Shown piece by piece: positions 48,801 through 60,800 of a stretch of 64,000 nucleotides of DNA (positions within the stretch are counted from its first letter, which is position 1; each line of letters begins with the position of its first letter). Below the pieces are notes generated by a model. The model had not been told where the DNA came from, made no database searches, and saw only the letters and a list, made by a program, of their open reading frames with translations. Both the position numbers and the translations under genes were made by a program. The DNA is from Lutraria lutraria (taxonomy: Eukaryota > Mollusca > Bivalvia > Venerida > Mactridae), in the NCBI GenBank assembly GCA_964023205.1, contig OZ026839.1:15654386-15718385 (forward strand), in the 5' to 3' direction.

Positions 48801-51800
48801 TCCATATTTACATGTATGTGCTTCCTAGTTTTAAAATTTTGACATGAATGAACATACAGCTAGTTCCATTCTAGATGTTCTCTTAATTGATATTATTTTA
48901 ATTGTGATCAAAGCAGAATTAAGCTCTCTACTCTGTATATTTTTTTATTATAGGATGTGAGTTTCAAGGACAACGAGTTGAGGTAGAACAACATGAATCA
49001 TCTTGTACATACAGAACCTTACATAAATCATCAATGTCCACACAAGCTGTGGAGCAAAAGGTTCTTACTTTAACTTATTATTTTACATTGCCATTGATAT
49101 AACCACATTAATGAAGCAAAATGAATAAGTTTTATTGTTAAATGATTATCCTAATTGAAATTTTGATTTTTCCTTTCTTACTATAATTTCTTACATGTAA
49201 TAACTATACATTCATTGTCATATTTATTTGGAGTATGATTATCAAACTTGTAGGCCATTGAATTAGAAGAGAATAATAAGGTTTTGCAGAAGCAGGTAAC
49301 AAGTTTAAACATGAGGGTTGGTCAGTTAGAAGAAGTGAATACATCATTACAAGGTCAACTTACAGAATGTTTAAGGTAAATTTAATCTATAGCTATCATC
49401 ATTCTTTTGGCATGTATTCCCTTGTTTTTAGTTAAGATAAAGCTTTCACCAATATGCTAAAGGTGATTTTTGTTGCACCCTTGAAGCATTCATCAGATGG
49501 TGAACATATTGCTTGGAATAAAACCATCTCCTTGTGGGTGAGTTCAAAGTTATTAAATTCACCCTCTACATGGAGGGCCTCTATTCAGGTATGTAAAATG
49601 ATAAAAGTATATTTCTATAAATAGTTTATTTTGATATTTTTACAGCATTTTAAAAGACTTGCAGCAGAAATATGATGGCCTTGTATCATCTATGGACCAA
49701 CTTGTCAAAGTGAGGAATCGACTGTCACTTGGTTCCCCTGGTAACCCTGGTGAGGGTCGTCCCAGATCTTCCTCATCATCATCTAGTAAGTAGCATTGTA
49801 TAAAGTTGATGTATGTGATATAAGATTGCTTAATTTTACAGTAATTATTTCAGTTACCACACCTTATTTTCTTACCATTGTGTGAGCATTACTATATGCT
49901 TTATTTGAATGTACATATTTAGTTTTAATCAGTTACTTAATCTTCTTTTTGTTTTATAGGCTGATAAAGTTTAAGTGGTATTTTATTTTCATAATAACCA
50001 AATTTGTTTTTTAGATTTGACTGATACACTAAGAAGTAAGTTTGCCCTCACAAAGAGCTTTGCAGTGTGTAACAAATCCTTGAACATGGCATGACTACTC
50101 ATGTATTGAGCTGGACATATTTGTCAATATCAAAATTCATCATAACTCACTAATTCTTCATTGAGATTGAGTGCAAATATTTTATCCTGGCTTAAATCTG
50201 TTCATTAGTTTCGGTGGTTAGCATTTCGTTAAAAAAACTGTACCAATTGATATTCTAAATGACTTGTACAGTAAGGTCTTATATATAATATGGTTCTATA
50301 TAATATGGTCCTATATAGTATGGTCCTATATAGTATGTTCCTATATAGTATGGTTCTATATAGTATGGTCCTATATAGTATGTTCCTATATAGTATGGTT
50401 CTATATAGTATGGTTCTATATAGTATGTTCCTATATAGTATTGTCCTATATAGTATGGTCCTATATAGTATGTTCCTATATAGTATTGTCCTGTATAGTA
50501 TGGTCCTATATAGTATGGTCCTATATAGTATGTTCCTATATAGTATTGTCCTGTATAGTATGGTCCTATATAGTATGGTTCTATATAGTATTGTCCTATA
50601 TAGTATGTTCCTATATAGTATTGTCCTGTATAGTATGGTCCTATATAGTATGGTCCTATATAGTATGTTCCTATATAGTATTGTCCTGTATAGTATGGTC
50701 CTATATAGTATTGTCCTATATAGTATGGTCCTATATAGTATGTTCCTATATAGTATTGTCCTGTATAGTATGGTCCTATATAGTATGGTCCTATATAGTA
50801 TGTTCCTATATAGTATTGTCCTGTATAGTATGGTCCTATATAGTATAGTTCTATATAGTATGGTCCTATATAGTATGTTCCTATATAGTATTGTCCTGTA
50901 TAGTATGGTCCTATATAGTATGGTTCTATATAGTATGATTCTATATAGTATGTTCCTATATAGTATGTTCCTATATAGTATGGTTCTATATAGTATGTTC
51001 CTATATAGTATGTTCCTATATAGTATGGTTCTATATAGTATGTTCCTATATAGTATGTTCCTATATAGTATGATTCTATATAGTATGTTCCTATATAGTA
51101 TGTTCCTATATAGTATGGTCCTATATAGTATAGTTCTATATAGTATGGTTCTATATAGTATGGTCCTATATAGTATTGTCCTGTATAGTATGGTCCTATA
51201 TAGTATGTTCCTATATAGTATGATTCTATATAGTATGTTCCTATATAGTATGGTCCTATATAGTATGGTCCTATATAGTATAGTTCTATATAGTATGGTT
51301 CTATATAGTATGGTTCTATATAGTATGGTTCTATATAGTATGGTCCTATATAGTATGGTCCTGTATAGTATAGTTCTATATAGTATGGTTCTATATAGTA
51401 TGGTTCTATATAGTATAGTTCTATATAGTATGGTCCTATATAGTATGGTCCTATATAGTATTGTCCTGTATAGTATAGATCTATATAGTATGGTTCTATA
51501 TAGTATGGTCCTATATAGTATGGTCCTGTATAGTATAGTTCTATATAGTATGGTTCTATATAGTATGGTTCTATATAGTATAGTTCTATATAGTATGGTC
51601 CTATATAGTATGTTCCTATATAGTATGGTTCTATATAGTATGGTTCTATACAGTATTGTCCTATATAGTATGTTCCTATATAGTATGGTTCTATATAGTA
51701 TGGTCCTATATAGTATAGTTCTATATAGTATGGTTCTATATAGTATGGTCCTATATAGTATAGTTCTATATAGTATGGTTCTATATAGTATGTTCCTATA

Positions 51801-54800
51801 TAGTATGGTTCTATATAGTATGGTCCTATATAGTATAGTTCTATATAGTATGTTCCTATATAGTATTGTCCTGTATAGTATGGTCCTATATAGTATGGTC
51901 CTATATAGTATGGTCCTATATAGTATGTTCCTATATAGTATTGTCCTGTATAGTATGGTCCTATATAGTATTGTCCTATATAGTATGGTCCTATATAGTA
52001 TGTTCCTATATAGTATTGTCCTGTATAGTATGGTCCTATATAGTATGGTCCTATATAGTATGTTCCTATATAGTATTGTCCTGTATAGTATGGTCCTATA
52101 TAGTATGGTTCTATATAGTATGGTCCTATATAGTATGTTCCTATATAGTATTGTCCTGTATAGTATGGTCCTATATAGTATGGTTCTATATAGTATGATT
52201 CTATATAGTATGTTCCTATATAGTATGTTCCTATATAGTATGGTCCTATATAGTATAGTTCTATATAGTATGGTTCTATATAGTATGGTCCTATATAGTA
52301 TTGTCCTGTATAGTATGGTCCTATATAGTATGTTCCTATATATTATGGTTCTATATAGTATGTTCCTATATAGTATGGTTCTATATAGCATGTTCCTATA
52401 TAGTATGTTCCTATATAGTATGATTCTATTTAGTATGTTCCTATATAGTATGTTCCTATATAGTATGGTCCTATATAGTATGGTTCTATATAGTATGGTC
52501 CTATATAGTATAGTTATATATAGTATGGTTCTATATAGTATTGTCCTGTATAGTATGGTCCTATATAGTATGTTCCTATATAGTATGATTCTATATAGTA
52601 TGTTCCTATATAGTATGGTCCTATATAGTATGGTCCTATATAGTATAGTTCTATATAGTATGGTTCTATATAGTATGGTTCTATATAGTATGGTTCTATA
52701 TAGTATGGTCCTATATAGTATGGTCCTGTATAGTATAGTTCTATATAGTATGGTTCTATATAGTATGGTTCTATATAGTATAGTTCTATATAGTATGGTC
52801 CTATATAGTATGGTCCTATATAGTATGGTTCTATATAGTATAGTTCTATATAGTATGGTTCTATATAGTATAGTTCTATATAGTATGGTCCTATATAGTA
52901 TGTTCCTATACAGTATGGTCCTATATAGTATGGTCCTATATAGTATGTTCCTATATAGTATTGTCCTGTATAGTATGGTCCTATATAGTATGGTTCTATA
53001 TAGTATGGTCCTATATAGTATAGTTCTATATAGTATGTTCCTATATAGTATTGTCCTGTATAGTATGGTCCTATATAGTATGGTCCTATATAGTATGGTC
53101 CTATATAGTATGTTCCTATATAGTATTGTCCTGTATAGTATGGTCCTATATAGTATTGTCCTATATAGTATGGTCCTATATAGTATGTTCCTATATAGTA
53201 TTGTCCTGTATAGTATGGTCCTATATAGTATGGTCCTATATAGTATGTTCCTATATAGTATTGTCCTGTATAGTATGGTCCTATATAGTATGGTTCTATA
53301 TAGTATGGTCCTATATAGTATGTTCCTATATAGTATTGTCCTGTATAGTATGGTCCTATATAGTATGGTTCTATATAGTATGATTCTATATAGTATGTTC
53401 CTATATAGTATGTTCCTATATAGTATGGTCCTATATAGTATAGTTCTATATAGTATGGTTCTATATAGTATGGTCCTATATAGTATTGTCCTGTATAGTA
53501 TGGTCCTATATAGTATGTTCCTATATATTATGGTTCTATATAGTATGTTCCTATATAGTATGTTCCTATATAGTATGGTTCTATATAGCATGTTCCTATA
53601 TAGTATGTTCCTATATAGTATGATTCTATTTAGTATGTTCCTATATAGTATGTTCCTATATAGTATGGTCCTATATAGTATGGTTCTATATAGTATGGTC
53701 CTATATAGTATAGTTCTATATAGTATGGTTCTATATAGTATTGTCCTGTATAGTATGGTCCTATATAGTATGTTCCTATATAGTATGGTTCTATATAGTA
53801 TGTTCCTATATAGTATGGTCCTATATAGTATGGTCCTATATAGTATAGTTCTATATAGTATGGTTCTATATAGTATGGTTCTATATAGTATGGTTCTATA
53901 TAGTATGGTCCTATATAGTATGGTCCTGTATAGTATAGTTCTATATAGTATGGTTCTATATAGTATGGTTCTATATAGTATAGTTCTATATAGTATGGTC
54001 CTATATAGTATGGTCCTATATAGTATGGTTCTATATAGTATAGTTCTATATAGTATGGTTCTATATAGTATAGTTCTATATAGTATGGTCCTATATAGTA
54101 TGTTCCTATACAGTATGGTCCTATATAGTATGGTCCTATATAGTATGTTCCTATATAGTATTGTCCTGTATAGTATGGTCCTATATAGTATGGTTCTATA
54201 TAGTATGGTCCTATATAGTATGTTCCTATATAGTATTGTCCTGTATAGTATGGTCCTATATAGTATGGTTCTATATAGTATGGTCCTATATAGTATAGTT
54301 CTATATAGTATGGTTCTATATAGTATGGTCCTATATAGTATTGTCCTGTATAGTATAGATCTATATAGTATGGTTCTATATAGTATGGTCCTATATAGTA
54401 TGGTCCTGTATAGTATAGTTCTATATAGTATGGTTCTATATAGTATGGTTCTATATAGTATAGTTCTATATAGTATGGTCCTATATAGTATGTTCCTATA
54501 TAGTATAGTTCTATATAGTATGGTTCTATATAGTATGGTTCTATACAGTATTGTCCTATATAGTATGTTCCTATATAGTATGGTTCTATATAGTATGGTC
54601 CTATATAGTATAGTTCTATATAGTATGGTTCTATATAGTATGGTTCTATATAGTATGGTCCTATATAGTATAGTTCTATATAGTATGGTTCTATATAGTA
54701 TGGTCCTATATAGTATAGTTCTATATAGTATGTTCCTATATAGTATGTTCCTATATAGTATGGTTCTATATAGTATGGTTCTATATAGTATAGTTCTATA

Positions 54801-57800
54801 TAGTATGGTTCTATATAGTATGGTCCTATATAGTATAGTTCTATATTGTATGGTTCTATATAGTATGTTCCTATATAGTATAGTTCTATATAGTATGGTC
54901 CTATATAGTATGGTTCTATATAGTATGGTTCTATATAGTATGTTCCTATATAGTATGGTTCTATATAGTATGGTTCTATATAGTATGGTTCTATATAGTA
55001 TGGTTCTATATAGTATAGTTCTATATAGTATGGTTCTATATAGTATGGTTCTATATAGTATAGTTCTATATAGTATGGTCCTATATAGTATGGTTCTATA
55101 TAGTATGGTCCTATATAGTATGGTTCTATATAGTATGGTCCTATATAGTATAGTTCTATATAGTATGGTTCTATATAGTATGTTCCTATATAGTATGGTT
55201 CTATATAGTATGGTCCTATATAGAATAGTTCTATATAGTATGGTTCTATATAGTATGGTCCTATATAGTATGGTTCTATTTAGTATGGTTCTATATAGTA
55301 TGGTTCTATATAGTATAGTTCTATATAGTATGGTCCTATATAGTATAGTTCTATATAGTATGGTCCTATATAGTATAGTTCTATATAGTATGGTTCTATA
55401 TAGTATGGTCCTATATAGTATGGTCCTATATAGTATGGTTCTATATAGTATGGTTCTATATAGTATGGTCCTATATAGTATAGTTCTATATAGTATGGTT
55501 CTATATAGTATAGTTCTATATAGTATAGTTCTATATAGTATGGTTCTATATAGTATGGTCCTATATAGTATGTTCCTATATAGTATGGTTCTATATAGTA
55601 TGGTCCTATATAGTATGGTCCTATATAGTATTGTCCTATATACTATGTTCCTATATAGTATAGTTCTATATAGTATGGTTCTGTATAGTATGGTCCTGTA
55701 TAGTATGGTCCTGTATAGTATGGTCCTATATAGTATGGTCCTGTATAGTATGGTCCTATATAGTATGGTCCTATATAGTATGTTCCTGTATAGTATGGTC
55801 CTATATAGTATGGTTCTATATAGTATAGTTCTATACAGTATGTTCATGTATAGTATGGTTCTATATAGTATGGTTCTATATAGTATGTTCATGTATAGTA
55901 TGGTTCTATATAGTATGTTCATGTATAGTATGGTTCTATAAAGTATGGTTCTATATAGTATGGTCCTATATAGTATGTTCATGTATAGTATGGTCCTGTA
56001 TAGTATGTTCCTATATAGTATGTTCATGTATAGTATGGTTCTATATAGTATGGTTCTATATAGTATGGTCCTATATAGTATGGTTCTATATAGTATGGTC
56101 CTATATAGTATGTTCCTATATAGTATGTTCATGTATAGTATTGTCCTATATAGTATGTTCCTATATAGTATGTTCCTATATAGTATTGTCCTATATAGTA
56201 TGGTCCTGTATAGTATGGTCCTATATAGTATGGTCCTATATAGTATGTTCCTAAATAGTATTGTCCTATATAGTATGGTTCTATATAGTATGTTCATGTA
56301 TAGTATGGTTCTATATAATATGGTCCTGTATAGTATGGTTCTATATAGTATGTTCATGTATAGTATGGTTCTATATAGTATGTTCATGTATAGTATGGTT
56401 CTATATAGTATGTTCATGTATAGTATGGTTCTATATAGTATGTTCATGTATAGTATGGTTCTATAAAGTATGGTGCTATATAGTATGTTCATGTATAGTA
56501 TGGTTCTATATAGTATGTTCATGTATAGTATGGTTCTATATAGTATGTTCATGTATAGTATGGTTCTATAAAGTATGGTTCTATATAGTATGGTCCTATA
56601 TAGTATGTTCATGTATAGTATGGTCCTGTATAGTATGGTTCTATATAGTATGTTCATGTATAGTATGGTTCTATATAGTATGGTTCTATATAGTATGGTC
56701 CTATATAGTATGTTCATGTATAGTATGGTCCTGTATAGTATGTTCCTATATAGTATGTTCATGTATAGTATGGTTCTATATAGTATGGTTCTATATAGTA
56801 TGGTCCTATATAGTATGGTTCTATATAGTATGGTCCTATATAGTATGTTCCTATATAGTATGTTCCTGTATAGTATTGTCCTATATAGTATGTTCCTATA
56901 TAGTATGTTCCTATATAGTATTGTCCTATATAGTATGGTCCTGTATAGTATGGTCCTATATAGTATGGTCCTATATAGTATGTTCCTATATAGTATTGTC
57001 CTATATAGTATGGTTCTATATAGTATGTTCCTATATAGTATGGTTCTATATAATATGGTCCTGTATAGTATGTTCCTATATAGTATTGTCCTATATAGTA
57101 TGGTTCTATATAGTATGTTCCTATATAGTATGGTTCTATATAGTATGGTTCTATATAGTATGGTCCTGTATAGTATGTTCATATATAGTATGTTCCTATA
57201 TAGTATGGTCCTGTATAGTTTGGTCCTGTATAGTATGGTCCTATATAGTATGGTCCTGTAGTATGGTCCTATACAGTATGGTCCTGTATAGTATGTTCCT
57301 ATATAGTATGGTCCTATATAGTATGGTCCTGTATAGGTATAGTATGGTCCTATGTAGTATTGTCCTATATAGTATGGTCCTGTATAGGTATAGTATGGTC
57401 CTATATAGTATTGTCCTGTATAGTATGGTCCTATATAGTATGGTCCTGTATAGTATGGTCCTATATAGTATTGTCCTATATAGTATTGTCCTATATAGTA
57501 TGGTCCTATATAGTATGGTCCTATATAGTATTGTCCTATATAGTATGGTCCTGTATAGTATGTTCCTGTATAGTATGGTCCTATATAGTATTGTTCTATA
57601 TAGTATGGTCCTGTATAGTATGTAGTATATTCCTATATAGTATTGTCCTGTATAGTATGTTCCTATATAGTATTGGCCTGTATAGTATGGTCCTGTATAG
57701 TTTGGTCCTATATAGTATGGTTCTATATAGTATGGTCCTATATAGTATTGTCCTGTATAGCATGGTCCTGTATAGTATGTTCCTATATAGTGTTGTCCTA

Positions 57801-60800
57801 TGTAGTATGTTCCTATATAGTGTTGTCCTATGTAGTATGTTCCTATATAGTATTATCCTATATAGTATTGTCCTATATAGTATGTTCCTATATAGTATGT
57901 TCCTATATGGTATGGTCCTGTATAGTATGTTCCTATATAGTATGGTCCTGTATAGTATGGTCCTATGTATTAGTGTGGTTCTGTATGTTGACTATGATCC
58001 TGTATCTTGTTTCAATTAAAGCAACTACACACATGTATTTATAAGGTAACAATCTTAAACATGAGTAACATGTGTTGAATTTCAGGGAAAATGTTACACA
58101 ACACAATACAGTGCCTTATGTGAGCACAACATCAAAAGTTAAACATCTTGTCTCAGTTCTATCTAACCAACCGTTCTGAAGTGCCATAAATAATCTACAT
58201 TAATATCTTTGTTCACATCTTTAGTATTCTATTCTGGTATGGTATCACTTGTAACTATTTCACCAATTAAGAAATCATTTCTGCATTATAACCTTCAATA
58301 AATGTTCCATTATGTCATCATTGTATATGAGAGAATTTGTTCTGATTTTATTGTTTGTTGGTTTTCAGCTGTTTTATCTTGATGAACTCTTGTTTAATCA
58401 GCTTAGCATTTGCTGCAAACTAAAATGTCTCCTAAAACCTACTTTATCTGTATTACCATTCTGATTGATCATTGTATATCGTGTCCCTATTTATAGAAAT
58501 TTAAATTTTATTGAATTGAACTGCTTGAGGTTATAATATGAAGTACTGTAAGCTTACTGAGATTTACTTGTTTTAAGAATGATGATAGTATTATTTAATT
58601 GAATATCCTGTGCACATAATGGTGAAAGTGAATAGTTTTAACCTGAGTAACAATGTCAGCTGAGATGATCAACTAGATTCTTGTCTGTTATTTAAATAAA
58701 TACTACAAGCATTTGTGAGTGATAGCAGATATTTTACTGTAGGGATTTTAAACATAGATAATAATATCAAGCATGGTACTATAGATATATATTTTTTTAG
58801 TCTCTTCTTTTCTTCCTACTTCATCATGAGAATTGTACTGAGTTCTACAAAGTATTCTTGTTTGATTTCAGGTTCATTTAGGAAATCTCTCTCTGGAAGT
58901 CCTCCAAGATCTGTCAGAGTAGAAAGATGGCAAATGCCTTTCAGTTTTAAATGTTTAGGAACTCTCAGGTTTGTCAAAGATTTTCTGAATCAGAAATGAA
59001 AAGAATATTGTAACAATATCTGCTTGTCATAGCAATTAGCGGTGTAAATGTTCATTTTTATAAAGGATATATATAAAAAATATGTAATAGATAATTGAAT
59101 TGTCAACATCTGTAATAAAGTAAGAACAAGTATGAAATGTTTCACTTGTGATAAAATCATGTTATACCTGACATTTTAGGGGCCATCAGGATATTGTATG
59201 GTGTATGGCATGTAAAAACAAGAAACTCTTTACAGCTGGGGCTGATTCTTGTATAAAGGTTTGGGACCTGGAACAATTACAGAGGGGTTGTATCAAGACC
59301 ATTCAAGGACATTCCAAATCTGTAAGTAGAATGTTAAATTGAGGACATTCTATTATTCAGCCATCATTCTGAAAACATATATGAATATTTAGTCAACCTT
59401 ACTAACAAATATTTGGTCAATTATAGAGAAATACCGTACATTATCTGTGGTATGTTATCATCATACTACTTTTATTTATACAGGAAGTAGACTATGAAAC
59501 AGACAAATGGTGCATTATCATCTTCATTATTGTACCAGTAATACTGAATGCATAATAAAATACATGAGATCAGCAAATATAAATCAACCGCATGTCAGTC
59601 TTCTTGCTCCTTGGCCTTGTTCAGTCTTGACATGTTGTACATTTGATATTGATTTAGAAAAAATGTTACGGTAGTAATTATAAACTATTTCAAAAACAGT
59701 ATTTTCCTCATTACATGAAGCCCGGGTATTGTAGACCAGATAAGACTGTAAAATACGGTGAGGTTGAGTTACAGTATCGTCCAACAGTGGCTTGTGATAA
59801 CTGATTGTCATTTAGAACCATTGATGTTGATAATATAATTTTATTATCAACTGCTACAAACTGTGAACACCAAGGGATCTGGGAATTCAATATGAGCAAT
59901 ATACAGAATGATAAATTTATTGACTTGGATTAATTCACTTAATATGAAGATATGGTTGTCAGATTTAACTACCCACTGTTTTTTATGTACAAATATCATT
60001 CAGAATGATCAATTGAACAAATATTTTTTGTTTAGTTTATATATACATGTGTACATGTCTTTACTGTAGAAATTCTTTTTTATTTGTCATTTCCTGTCTT
60101 GTTTAAAATAACTTCTTGCTGAAGGAGTTACTGTTGCATTGAAATATTACTGTAATACATAATATCATACATTGTTATTATAATCCAAACACTGCCAGGA
60201 ATTTCTATTATATTGATGGTCTCAAATTTATAATTCTCTAACTTTGAATTGTTGTTTAAGTGTTAGTTAGAGTGACTTTGAATTTACCTTGACCTGACCA
60301 TAATAATAACTTATGCTTTACTTTCAGATACAATGTATGTGTATAGGTGGCAGTTTTCTCTATACAGGTGGTAATGACAATGCCATATATTGTTGGAGTT
60401 TAGATGATTTCAATATAGTTAACAAACTTGAGGTAAGTGAACTTGGAAGTGTCCTTGAGTATACTTTCATCTAACATTTCAATATTAAGCTTACTTGCTC
60501 ATGATAATATGATGTTTATAATTCAGGGTGTTCATGATAATATAGTGTTTATAATTCAGGGTACTCATGATAATATAGTGTTTATAATTCAGGGTACTCA
60601 TGATAATATAGTGTTTATAATTCAGGGTGCTCATGATAATATGATGTTTATAATTCAGGGTGCTCATGATAATATAGTGTTTATAATTCAGGGTGCTCAT
60701 GATAATATAGTGTTTATAATTCAGGGTACTCATGATAATATAGTGTTTATAATTCAGGGTACTCATGATAATATGATGTTTATAATTCAGGGTACTCATG

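Noticed and set aside
50229..57182. 2317-codon minus-strand open frame, and plus-strand frames up to 1883 codons
   Set aside because: Translation of a 15-bp minisatellite; five-residue repeats (RTILY, MVLYS), open on both strands, inside a TRAF7 intron. No signature of a real protein.
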